Positions 13,938 to 20,631 of a stretch of DNA of 22,952 nt are shown piece after piece. The notes under the pieces were generated by a model, which made no database searches, had not been told where the DNA came from, and saw only the letters and a program-made list of their open reading frames with translations. The position numbers and the translations under genes are program-made. Location: the IMG/VR virus record IMGVR_UViG_3300046530_000035, positions 1 through 22,952 of that record. One strand, given 5' to 3'. Position 1 is the first letter of the stretch, and every line of letters begins with the position of its first letter. This DNA is from a virus.

Positions 13938-15424
13938 TATCGTGCGAATCCCATTTTGATTGATTTAACCGGCTTCCTCGCGCTTTTCGCGACGGCGAAG
14001 TAACGGAAGGCGTCGGAGCCGTGCGATGTCCAGTCGTGCAGCGGGTTGTCTTTCCAGCAGCCGCGCTTGTCGTCCCATTCCTTGCGGTAACCCTCAAGGC
14101 AGGCGATCCCCTCTTCGCACTTGGCGTTGTCGAAGACGCACTTGGGCAGGATCTCGCGCGCCTGCTCGATGCCGTCATTGACGCCGAGCTTCGGCACGAC
14201 CTGAAACGTCATGCTGTAGTTCTGTCCGTCGATCTCGTAGCCCTCACGGGCCAACTCTCGGCGGGTCTTGGCATCGCTGCCGAACTCGCGGTTGTCGATG
14301 TCGTGCGGGCCCCAGTGCTCGGAGTAGGTGTAACCCTTGTCCTTGAGCACCTTCATGTAGTGACGCAGGCCTTCACCGCTGTTCTGGTAGAAGTCGATAA
14401 CGTGGTACTCGTTGCCAACCTGACGCACGAACCAGATGGCCGTGGAGTCGCCGACGCCGATGTCCCAGAAGGTCATCACCGGCAGGTGGTTGTTGTCTGG
14501 CAGCGTGCCGATGCGCTGAGCGGCGTACAGCTTGGTGAACTGCTGGGCGTAGTAGGCGCCCTCGATCGACTGCTGGAAGGCTTCGGCGGGTATCGACGGG
14601 TATTCCCGCTTCATGTCGTCGCCGAGGGTCTTCTCCTTGGCGGCGTACCAGGCGCGCTGGCCCGGGTTGGTGTCGATGCCGTGCTTGGCGAACAGCTCGT
14701 TGAAGTAGTCGGTCAGGCGCTGCGGAATGACCGCCTCAGCCGGGTCGAGCCAGTAGGCCTTATTCTTCCGCCAGCTGAAGAAGAAGAACTTCCAGTCCAG
14801 CTTGCCGAGCGGCGTGCCGGACAGCAGCTGCTTCTCGGCAGTCTGGGAGTAATCGAAGAAGTAGCCGGCCCGGCCCTCAGCCGTCGATTCAATCGTGACG
14901 AAACAATCGGTGGCCACCGCCTCAAAGGCACCGGTGACGATTTCGCGCGCCTTGTGCGGAAACTTGGCGCAGATCTTCCCGAACTCGGAGACGTGCAGGT
15001 AACGCAGAGTGCCGCCACGGAAGGACGTGCTGACGTATAGCGAGCCGCCCTTGCTGAACACTAGCTCGCCGGCAGCGTCATTGCTTGCCGGGTTAGCAGC
15101 GCGGATCTCTTTTGGCAAGTTGTCGTAGGCGTACTTCACCTTCTCCCGAAATAGGCGCTTGGCGTCGTTCAGGGTGTGAGCAATCAATGCACACTTGGCC
15201 GACTCAAAAAGAGCGGCGTCGAGCTGGATGATGCAGCACTCAGTCGTGAATCCGAGCTGACGAGCCTTCAGGATGATGTTGCGGGTGTGCATCCCGTCGA
15301 AGTATTCGATCTGCTCGTCCGTCATCCGAAAGCGGACTTTCTTGCCCTGCTTGTCGGTGATGAAGTAAAGATTGTTCAACCGCCAGCGCTTATCCCGGAG
15401 CAGCTTCATGTGCTCGGGCTTCAT
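13937..15424 (-). CDS. terL: Terminase large subunit
   Basis: This 495-residue protein carries the packaging ATPase and nuclease domains. KARQLGFTT (53-61) is the deviant Walker A seen in many terminases, with the lysine upstream of the loop. YLHVSEFGK (142-150, E147) fits the Walker B/catalytic carboxylate, and TIESTAEG (177-184) the coupling motif. WDIGVGDST (320-328, D321) and PHDIDN (373-378, D375) look like the RNase H-fold nuclease acidic residues, with a third probably in SHGSDAFRYF near the C-terminus. ATG 15424 is one base after the TerS stop, and its own stop overlaps the portal ATG. Whether packaging is cos or headful cannot be told from this sequence. Confidence 0.96.
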   Translation of the reverse strand: MKPEHMKLLRDKRWRLNNLYFITDKQGKKVRFRMTDEQIEYFDGMHTRNIILKARQLGFTTECCIIQLDAALFESAKCALIAHTLNDAKRLFREKVKYAYDNLPKEIRAANPASNDAAGELVFSKGGSLYVSTSFRGGTLRYLHVSEFGKICAKFPHKAREIVTGAFEAVATDCFVTIESTAEGRAGYFFDYSQTAEKQLLSGTPLGKLDWKFFFFSWRKNKAYWLDPAEAVIPQRLTDYFNELFAKHGIDTNPGQRAWYAAKEKTLGDDMKREYPSIPAEAFQQSIEGAYYAQQFTKLYAAQRIGTLPDNNHLPVMTFWDIGVGDSTAIWFVRQVGNEYHVIDFYQNSGEGLRHYMKVLKDKGYTYSEHWGPHDIDNREFGSDAKTRRELAREGYEIDGQNYSMTFQVVPKLGVNDGIEQAREILPKCVFDNAKCEEGIACLEGYRKEWDDKRGCWKDNPLHDWTSHGSDAFRYFAVAKSARKPVKSIKMGFAR

Positions 15425-15425
15425 G

Positions 15426-15947
15426 TCAGGCGTCCTTCGATAGTTCGTCCATCAGGTCGGACAGGCCGCTGACTGTCTTGTCGCCTTCCTCTGTGTCGAG
15501 GTTGTAGGCCTGGCGCTCGCCCTTGATGACTTTCAGCTGAGCATCAACGCCGGCGTTCAGCGCGCGGGAGAAGTCGCCCAGATTCTCGGCTACAACAGGA
15601 AGGTCAGTCAGCGCAGTGCTGAGCTTGTCGGCAATCGCTCGCCACTTGGCCAGTCCGGCACGGTGAGCCAGAACTACTGCGGCACCTTCGTTTGAGGCGT
15701 CCTCAATGATCTGTTTTTCGGTTACCACTTTCGACTGGTAACCGTCAGTGGTAACCGCCCCGGTAACCTTTGCTTTGACTGCCTTGCGTACCTTGTCGCT
15801 CAGGTCGCGCTGCCAGCCTTCCTTCTTGGCCTTCTTGGCAATGGCGACGTGCGAGACTTCGTGCCGCTCGGCTATGGACCGTACAGACAGCGAGCCAGCC
15901 CGGTAGGCGGACTCGATCGCCTCCCAGTCGGGCTGCTTCGTTGCCAT
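15426..15947 (-). CDS. terS: Terminase small subunit
   Basis: This 173-residue protein has an N-terminal helix-turn-helix, YRAGSLSVRSIAERHEVSH (15-33), a typical DNA-recognition domain of small terminases. A central helical oligomerisation region and an acidic C-terminal tail (SGLSDLMDELSKDA) probably contact TerL. It immediately precedes the large subunit, with a 1-nt gap. A short basic linker (KVRKAVKAK, 52-60) follows the HTH. The packaging recognition site is not identifiable by eye. Confidence 0.92.
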   Translation of the reverse strand: MATKQPDWEAIESAYRAGSLSVRSIAERHEVSHVAIAKKAKKEGWQRDLSDKVRKAVKAKVTGAVTTDGYQSKVVTEKQIIEDASNEGAAVVLAHRAGLAKWRAIADKLSTALTDLPVVAENLGDFSRALNAGVDAQLKVIKGERQAYNLDTEEGDKTVSGLSDLMDELSKDA

Positions 15948-15956
15948 GCTGACTCC

Positions 15957-16151
15957 TTACTTGCTCAACTTCGGCTGAAGGATCACGCGGGCAACCATCA
16001 CCAGCAGCCCAAGCACTCCGTAGGCCACCGGTGGCAGCACGGCCTGTAGTTGCGGCAGCAGCTGTTCAGCCATACCAAGGGCAGCAATGGCGCCGCCAGC
16101 CTGAACGCTGGTCATGCTCAGCGCTTGTTTCCAGTTGTCGATCAGTTGCAT
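15957..16151 (-). CDS. Small holin-like membrane protein
   Basis: This 64-residue protein starts MQLIDNWKQALSMTSVQ. It has an amphipathic N-terminus, a weakly hydrophobic stretch at 17-36 and a clear transmembrane segment at about 40-57, ending in a basic tail (QPKLSK). Similar short proteins precede terminase genes in many Pseudomonas and enterobacterial phages and are usually annotated as holin or holin-associated. It is 3 nt downstream of the LydA-type holin gene. No endolysin gene follows in the window, so a lysis role is inferred. Confidence 0.78.
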   Translation of the reverse strand: MQLIDNWKQALSMTSVQAGGAIAALGMAEQLLPQLQAVLPPVAYGVLGLLVMVARVILQPKLSK

Positions 16152-16154
16152 GGG

Positions 16155-16484
16155 TTACTCCTGCCGCTTGGGTAATTTGAAGTCGGTGAATCGGTCGGCC
16201 AGGTCGGCCACTTTCTTAACCCCCAGAGTGCCGATCACGGCGCCGACGGCGGCTGCAAGGCTCGATGGAAGGTTGAAGTATTCGAGCAGCGGGAATGCGC
16301 CGGCTGTGATCGCGCCACACAGGCACGCTTCGAGAACTGCCTGTCGCCGTCCGCCACCGCCGTAGATGACGCGCAAGAAGGCGATCCAGCACGACAGGGT
16401 CGCGGCATAGAACATTGGGGAGTGTTGGCTGAGCCAGGCCATGACGATGAGCCAGGTGTCTGGTTTGTCGGGCATGTTTGGCAT
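16155..16484 (-). CDS. Holin, LydA / superfamily III type
   Basis: I start at MPNMPDKPDTWLIVMAW (ATG 16484), with GGAGGA 6 nt upstream; the longer frame would place that SD inside the coding region. The 109-residue protein has hydrophobic segments at about 23-40, 50-67 and 74-92. The RVIYGGGGRRQAVLEACLCG segment and the C-terminal GTLGVKKVADLADRF are typical of LydA-type phage holins. Holins permeabilise the inner membrane to time lysis. It opens the late operon, ahead of a second membrane protein and TerS. Confidence 0.86.
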   Translation of the reverse strand: MPNMPDKPDTWLIVMAWLSQHSPMFYAATLSCWIAFLRVIYGGGGRRQAVLEACLCGAITAGAFPLLEYFNLPSSLAAAVGAVIGTLGVKKVADLADRFTDFKLPKRQE

Positions 16485-16572
16485 CCGGATTCCTCCCTTT
16501 CGGGGAGAGCGAGAATAGGCCGGCACTCCACGCCTCTTTCATCCGCTCGGAGCAAAGACGATGGCGTGGGTG

Positions 16573-16622
16573 CCAGATACGAAAAAGCCCCAGCGAATGC
16601 AGAGGCCTGAATGAGGCCCTCT
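16573..16622 (-). terminator. Compound hairpin region upstream of the holin gene
   Basis: AGAGGCCT and AGGCCCTCT form a stem with one bulge over GAATG (16,601-16,622). Downstream on the minus strand comes GGGGCTTTTTC, which pairs imperfectly with the same GGCC segment. The CAGAT-CGAAAAA-CCCC sequence resembles the ends of the 47-bp leader repeats. Partial termination is plausible. Confidence 0.45.
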
Positions 16623-16752
16623 ATGAACGAACCGTTTGCAGGTTCAAGAAGGCGCAGCGGGAAATCTGTATATACGAGAAAGCTTTACTCGGACAGACAC
16701 CTGACGATGGAAGAACTCCATGCGCTCGACTCCGAACAGGGCATGAAAAAGA

Positions 16753-16775
16753 AAGCCCCGAACTTGTCGGGGCTT
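16753..16775 (-). terminator. Strong bidirectional terminator after the 16.8-kb accessory gene
   Basis: AAGCCCCGA and TCGGGGCTT pair perfectly (9 bp) around a 5-nt loop. The minus strand continues TTTCTTTTT, and the plus strand has a shorter T-rich tail. It follows the stop at 16808 by about 30 bases. Confidence 0.75.
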
Positions 16776-16807
16776 CTTGATTTTTGTGTGCTTGACGCTA
16801 GCTGAAG

Positions 16808-17203
16808 CTAGGGACGATTTACACGCCAGTAATCCATTAGGTACTTGTACTGTTTTATAAAAAAATCTTGTTCATCATCGAATTCAAAACCGCAGCGACG
16901 AGCCATCTCAAAAAACCCCGCCCCAGGAACCATAGAACCATGCTTGTGAACGACGAGTGCAGTCAGGAAGCCGCGCCCCTCCTCGTGCTCCTTAGTTGAT
17001 ATCTCATCAAGAAGGGCGCTGAGACGCGGATCATGTGCTTCGATCGGCAAATCTAGAAGCGTGACCAAGTCGGAGTACGGAATAAATGGGTTCGGACGAG
17101 CAGTGCGGCGAATCAATATTTCGCGGGCCTGGTCTCGGGCACGAATCCAGTCTGAAGCGGGGAAACCTTGAATTAGCCCTACAGTCACAGCCAGTTCCTC
17201 CAT
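16808..17203 (-). CDS. Unrecognised soluble accessory protein (start uncertain)
   Basis: The C-terminal 131 residues, from MEELAVTVGLIQGF, look like a genuine domain: SDWIRARDQAREILIRRTAR, IPYSDLVTLLDL, DPRLSALLDEIS, then GRGFLTALVVHKHG and VPGAGFFEMARRCG. The frame is open for 161 codons more, but that part is Ser/Cys/Arg-rich and reads less like protein. Alternative starts are ATG 17218 (five residues longer) and ATG 17425; none has a convincing SD, so the 5' end is unsettled. It lies between terminators in the Q-to-holin gap, a usual site for accessory genes. I do not recognise a function; the C-terminal domain recalls uncharacterised bacterial proteins with similar GRG...LVV...PG.GFFE motifs. 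Confidence 0.6.
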   Translation of the reverse strand: MEELAVTVGLIQGFPASDWIRARDQAREILIRRTARPNPFIPYSDLVTLLDLPIEAHDPRLSALLDEISTKEHEEGRGFLTALVVHKHGSMVPGAGFFEMARRCGFEFDDEQDFFIKQYKYLMDYWRVNRP

Positions 17204-17704
17204 GCGTAAAGATAGCATTAAGCCACTTACACAAATCTTACGGCAAGGCGAGGAATGTGCAAACGTCTGATATGTAGGGCGCTGCGGAATTCGAACAAGA
17301 TCCGAATCTGCGAGGCCTAAAGAATGCGCAAGGGACTTTTCCCTCCTGTCCGCCAAAAGTTTCATCATCGCCGGCACCCAACTGCACCAGTCTCGACGGT
17401 TCGTCTCGCGCAGCAACGAAATCATGAGGGCGTTAAGTTTTGTGGTAGCACTGCACGACCGGCTGATCAGTGTCCAAGTCTTCCGTGAGGCCGCCCTGGC
17501 TGCGGTAAATTTGAGGCATAAAAAAGCCCCGCACGATGGCGAGGCTTTGAATTGGTCCCGCATGTGCGGGCAGTTGGCGTTGGTTGTTCTTGCAACATCA
17601 GATGCGCATGACTGCCGGACGTCCCTTGCGGCAACGCATCGTGCTTCACATAGGTATAGGTGGCATGGCCGTAGCTTGTCAAACGCCATGGCCAGGCCTA
17701 TCTC
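17204..17704. other. About 500-bp stretch with no confident gene
   Basis: It holds one terminator (17,524-17,548), a second small hairpin with CCCGC/GCGGG arms (17,557-17,570), and the doubtful 5' extension of the 16.8-kb gene (possible ATG at 17425). Long plus-strand frames here are not supported by an SD or by recognisable protein sequence. Confidence 0.5.
17520..17548 (-). terminator. Terminator downstream of the small acidic Pro-rich gene
   Basis: GCC-CGC and GCG-GGC arms extended by AA/TT, with one mismatch and a 6-nt loop, are followed on the minus strand by six T residues. Confidence 0.7.
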
Positions 17705-17923
17705 CTATCGCATATCGTCTGAGAGCGGTGTTTCTTCATCAGCCTCTGGAGTAGTCCTCTCACCAGGTTGCTTCCAATCCTCGGGACGATCTTCGCTTGG
17801 ATTTTTCAAAGGATCGTATTTGTTCGGATCATCAGGATCGAGCGTCGGTTCATCTGTGCCTGGTTCAGGCTTGGCGGGATCAGAACCTTGCGTTTGGCCT
17901 TGGAAATTCGAATCGTTAGACAT
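17705..17923 (-). CDS. 72-residue acidic, proline-rich small protein
   Basis: I start at ATG 17923 (MSNDSNFQGQTQ), with GAGG 5 nt upstream; a GTG two codons earlier overlaps the SD. The 72 residues include 12 Asp, 8 Glu and 12 Pro, with repeated DP/PD pairs (DPDDPNKYDPLKNP, SEDRPEDWKQPGE). The protein is probably disordered, with no membrane segment. Small proteins of this style occur in Pseudomonas genomes and prophages without known function. It lies between the Q-position gene and the holin, flanked by terminators on both sides. It is another accessory candidate but, unlike the late-operon morons, no clear promoter is visible. Confidence 0.68.
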   Translation of the reverse strand: MSNDSNFQGQTQGSDPAKPEPGTDEPTLDPDDPNKYDPLKNPSEDRPEDWKQPGERTTPEADEETPLSDDMR

Positions 17924-18014
17924 ACCCACCTCACCAATGAGGTCCAGAAATGCTGGGCCGTACTTGTTGGAAGTCGGCGGGCTTAGAGGGTGCGTTCGAT
18001 TAGATGAACGGACA

Positions 18015-18047
18015 TAAAAAAACCCAGCGCGATGGCCGGTTTTTTTT
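18015..18047 (-). terminator. AT-extended terminator after the Q-position gene
   Basis: A run of A residues, ACC, an imperfect GC inner stem, GGT and eight T residues form a long A:T-closed hairpin at about 18,016-18,047. Because of the A and T runs it could work on both strands. It lies about 70 bases after the stop at 18119. Confidence 0.55.
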
Positions 18048-18118
18048 GAATCTTATGGGAAGTTGCCGAAGGCAAAACTCTAACAGTGGCGAAATATTGC
18101 CCTCAGCCGTGCGGGAAG

Positions 18119-18700
18119 TCAAGCGGCCTCTTTCATCTTGTAAATCACCCCGCCGATTGGACTCAGCGCCTTCGCGTCAATGTCGTAGCAGGCATCAAAG
18201 CAGAGCTGCACAAACGGCTCCCAGTCTCGGCCCCAAGCAGCGGATGGAAGCCTGATCCCGTACTCGCCATTCACCCAGGCCCTGAATAGTTCGGGCTTGA
18301 TCAGCGGATCATCATTGGCCGACTGGCCACCCTGGTGCATGTAGCGGTAACGACGGAACACTCCCTTGGCCACGTACTCGGCGCGCTCCCTCTTGTCGGC
18401 GGTCATGCGCGGCGCACGGCTGCACGCCAGATTAAACACCGCCTCTTCTGCCTCTTCCCGATCATCATCGGTCGGCTCGGCCGCGTACATCGCATTACCG
18501 AATGCGCGCAGCTGGCGGTGAAGGCGCGCGATCGCCGATTGAATCTGACCAGCCAATGCGCCGTGCACTGCATGATCCGCGGTCGGTCCCCGCTCGGTGC
18601 CCTGCACCACTACGCCCAGCACGGCGGCGTCGGATTTTTGGCCCGGGGCCGGGCTGTACGTGCAGTCATGCCATGCCTGGCGTGCAGAATTGATCTTCAT
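18119..18700 (-). CDS. Unrecognised protein in the position of antiterminator Q
   Basis: This 193-residue protein starts at ATG 18700, overlapping the NinG stop (ATGA). Features include GALAGQIQSAIARLHRQLRAFGNAMYA (48-74), an acidic DDDREEAEEAVFN segment, a basic MTADKRERAEYVAKGVFRRYRYMHQGG stretch and a C-terminal domain with WGRDWEPFVQLCFDACYDID. In lambdoid phages the gene after ninG-type genes is usually the late antiterminator Q. The many terminators ahead of the late genes make an antiterminator necessary or at least useful. I see no clear zinc finger or named Q family motif, so this is a positional hypothesis. Confidence 0.82.
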   Translation of the reverse strand: MKINSARQAWHDCTYSPAPGQKSDAAVLGVVVQGTERGPTADHAVHGALAGQIQSAIARLHRQLRAFGNAMYAAEPTDDDREEAEEAVFNLACSRAPRMTADKRERAEYVAKGVFRRYRYMHQGGQSANDDPLIKPELFRAWVNGEYGIRLPSAAWGRDWEPFVQLCFDACYDIDAKALSPIGGVIYKMKEAA

Positions 18701-19278
18701 GCTGCTGCTCCCTTCAGTTCCCTGATCAGTGCCCGGTAATCGGCCTTCATGGTTTTCAAATCTTCGATGGTGTAGCGCTGGGGCTTATGAGGCCCTTCAA
18801 CAATCTCGACGCGTTCCAAGCCAATCCGTTTCACCAGGTTGATCCGGTAATTCACGATGTCGCCGGATTTGTGGTTGTTGCAGGGCGCGCACTGCTTGTG
18901 GACGTTGTCGGGATTGAACCGAAGCTCGGGGTTCGCTCCTACGGTGCGATAGTGTCCGGCGTGCCATTGGCCTTCATGGGATCGGCCGCAGCTCACACAC
19001 GGAAGCGCAGCGTCACGCAGGCGGATCCATTCGTTGAAAACAGCTTGAGTCTCACGCAGGTGATCCGCCCGGCTCTTCAACTTCTCCTTGCGGACCTTGA
19101 TCTCCCGGCGCTCGATCTGGGCCAGCGACTTCCGCGCCCTCTCCTGATTCACATCCTTGATGGCCAGGCCGCACTTGGGGCTGCATACAGCCTGTCCCAG
19201 ACGTTGCGGCGGAAAGCTGATGCCGCAGGCTGGGTTCTTGCACTTCTTCGGTCGAGGCTGTTTTGCGGCAAGACTCAT
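18697..19278 (-). CDS. ninG: NinG/Rap-type recombination protein
   Basis: This 193-residue protein matches the lambda NinG (Rap) family. An N-terminal Cys4 knuckle (C13, C18, C32, C36) is followed by a basic coiled helix rich in K/R/E (45-80). The C-terminal domain contains LPCVSCGRSHEGQWHAGHYR (92-111) and DNVHKQCAPCNNHKSGD (124-140), an HNH-like zinc arrangement. Rap acts as a structure-specific nuclease on recombination intermediates in lambda. The gene overlaps both neighbours by ATGA, so it belongs to one translational unit with the replication genes. Confidence 0.94.
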   Translation of the reverse strand: MSLAAKQPRPKKCKNPACGISFPPQRLGQAVCSPKCGLAIKDVNQERARKSLAQIERREIKVRKEKLKSRADHLRETQAVFNEWIRLRDAALPCVSCGRSHEGQWHAGHYRTVGANPELRFNPDNVHKQCAPCNNHKSGDIVNYRINLVKRIGLERVEIVEGPHKPQRYTIEDLKTMKADYRALIRELKGAAA

Positions 19279-19745
19279 GCAGCCACCTCGCCCAGCAGAT
19301 CTGTGAACACCACGCCACGCCCAGTGAAGTCGGCCACGATTCGGTCCGTGTAGGCGATGCCCTGGGCTCGACTGAACAACCGGGTTACCGGGAATCCGTC
19401 CGGGCCGAACAACGGATTGGCGCCCATCAGATCCAGCTTCTCCGCATAGGTCAGATGGCGCATGGTCCGGTACCAGCCGTTGCGGAAATCGTCATCCTCG
19501 TTCACCAGGATCTGCACGCCGAAGTGCAGCTTGCAGTACCGGCGCGCATCCTCGACGTCGCCGATCTGCGTCATCTGGGCGATGCGCTGGTACAGGGCGA
19601 ACCACAGGGCGTTCTGGTCGAGCGTGCGATCCTTGCCAGGGCGCAGCGACACAACGACGAACTTCTTCTCCCGGAACATCGTGTTGAGGCAGGTTATCGC
19701 CTCGGTGAGCTTTGCCTGGCTGTTGACGCTGATCTTGTCGGTCAT
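19275..19745 (-). CDS. NinB-like putative recombination protein
   Basis: I start at MTDKISVNSQ (ATG 19745), which overlaps the preceding small gene's stop as ATGA, giving 156 residues. RTLDQNALWFALYQ (40-53) resembles the conserved segment of NinB (lambda Orf) proteins, which bind single-stranded DNA and help RecA loading. Position next to ninG supports this. The C-terminal VTRLFSRAQGIAYTDRIVADF segment is less familiar. The longer frame, starting upstream at 19883, runs across the helicase loader end and is rejected. Confidence 0.75.
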   Translation of the reverse strand: MTDKISVNSQAKLTEAITCLNTMFREKKFVVVSLRPGKDRTLDQNALWFALYQRIAQMTQIGDVEDARRYCKLHFGVQILVNEDDDFRNGWYRTMRHLTYAEKLDLMGANPLFGPDGFPVTRLFSRAQGIAYTDRIVADFTGRGVVFTDLLGEVAA

Positions 19746-19837
19746 GACGTCACCGCCATGGTGATCAGGACGCAGAACACGCCGATGGAGAAACCAGCCA
19801 TGGTGCAGGCCAGCGTGATTTTGGATTGAGTAACCAT
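19742..19837 (-). CDS. 31-residue predicted single-pass membrane peptide
   Basis: ATG 19837 overlaps the helicase loader stop as TGATG, and this frame's TGA overlaps the next ATG as ATGA. The 31-residue product starts MVTQSKITLAC and has a continuous hydrophobic segment of about 20 residues (roughly 8-28, including FSIGVFCVLITMAV), flanked by a Lys near the N-terminus. AGAGG lies 8 nt upstream of the start. The exact fit between two genes with both kinds of coupling overlap, plus the coherent membrane segment, argue that it is translated. Function is unknown; small membrane peptides in lambdoid nin-like regions are often uncharacterised. Confidence 0.7.
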   Translation of the reverse strand: MVTQSKITLACTMAGFSIGVFCVLITMAVTS

Positions 19838-20631
19838 CAGAAAGCCTCTTTGCCGCGTTGCGATTCCCACTCGAACGGAACAACGATCACCCCACCCTCG
19901 CGCAGGCGATCTGCGCAGCGTTCACCAATGGCGGCAGGCAGCGCTTTTGCGTCCAGGTTGGAGATGATCACCGTCGGGCGCATCTGCTCGTAGCGGCCGT
20001 TGATGATTGCGAACAGCGTGGTCAGCTCGAAGTCGCTCGGGGTTTCCTTGCTCACGCCAATCTCATCGAGGATGAGCAGCGACGGGCTGATCAGCCCCGA
20101 CAGGATCCAGCTCTCGCTGCGATCATTGGCCTTGTCGTAGGTGGCGCGAATGTCCTGCAGGACCGAGCCGATCGTTCGGTACACGGCCGTAGCAGCGGTC
20201 TTGCGCATGATCTCGTTGGCAATGGCCACGCCCAGGTGCGTCTTGCCGGTGCCGGGCTTGCCCAGCAGCAAAAGGCAGCGGCCGGTTTGCGAGATTTCCG
20301 GAAACTTCTCCGCGTATTTGCGGCAGACGCGAAGCGCCTCCTGCTGACCGGCTGATTCCGCGGCGTAGCTATTCAAGGTCTTGGTGGTGAAGCGCTTCGG
20401 CACCAGCGCAGAACCGAGCTTGTAGACCAGTTCGTCGCGAGCCAGCTGCTTGACGCGAGCGGCCTCGGCTTCCTTGGCGATCTGCTGGCAGTCCGGGCAG
20501 CCGGTCTTGAACTCTTTGCCGAAGATCACATTCACGATCTGCGAGAACTGGCCGTGCTCTTCGCATACGCCGGTGGTTTGCCGCGGATCGGGGGCCGTCG
20601 TAGGCATGGTGATAACTTTCTCAGAACGCAT
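19837..20631 (-). CDS. DnaC-type helicase loader (AAA+ ATPase)
   Basis: This 264-residue protein starts at ATG 20631 (MRSEKVITMP), with GGGAGG 9 nt upstream; an ATG three codons earlier directly abuts that SD and is unlikely. C23-x2-H26 and C45-x2-C48 form an N-terminal zinc-binding pattern. The AAA+ core shows Walker A LGKPGTGKT (123-131), Walker B LLILDE (185-190), sensor I IISN (222-225) and an Arg-rich DRLRE (241-245) in the sensor II/arginine region. DnaC-like proteins load the host DnaB helicase at the phage origin. It overlaps the initiator gene upstream by 11 bases and forms the usual O-like/DnaC-like pair. Confidence 0.94.
   Translation of the reverse strand: MRSEKVITMPTTAPDPRQTTGVCEEHGQFSQIVNVIFGKEFKTGCPDCQQIAKEAEAARVKQLARDELVYKLGSALVPKRFTTKTLNSYAAESAGQQEALRVCRKYAEKFPEISQTGRCLLLLGKPGTGKTHLGVAIANEIMRKTAATAVYRTIGSVLQDIRATYDKANDRSESWILSGLISPSLLILDEIGVSKETPSDFELTTLFAIINGRYEQMRPTVIISNLDAKALPAAIGERCADRLREGGVIVVPFEWESQRGKEAF

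Noticed and set aside
14021-15040. Long plus-strand open frame (339 codons) opposite the terminase gene
   Set aside because: It is antisense to TerL, which has clear ATPase and nuclease motifs. The translated sequence is Val/Leu/Arg-rich without domains, as expected for a shadow in high-GC DNA.
16623-16805. Possible plus-strand gene starting MNEPFAGSRRRSGK, with GAGG 6 nt upstream
   Set aside because: The apparent SD is part of a hairpin and the last third of the frame runs through a strong terminator stem. Codon choice includes several AGA/AGG codons. It would be the only plus-strand gene. Kept as a remote possibility only.
17424-18017. Plus-strand open frame of 197 codons in the accessory stretch
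   Set aside because: It crosses a terminator, is antisense to the 72-residue gene that has a good SD, and reads as Ser/Gly-rich shadow sequence.
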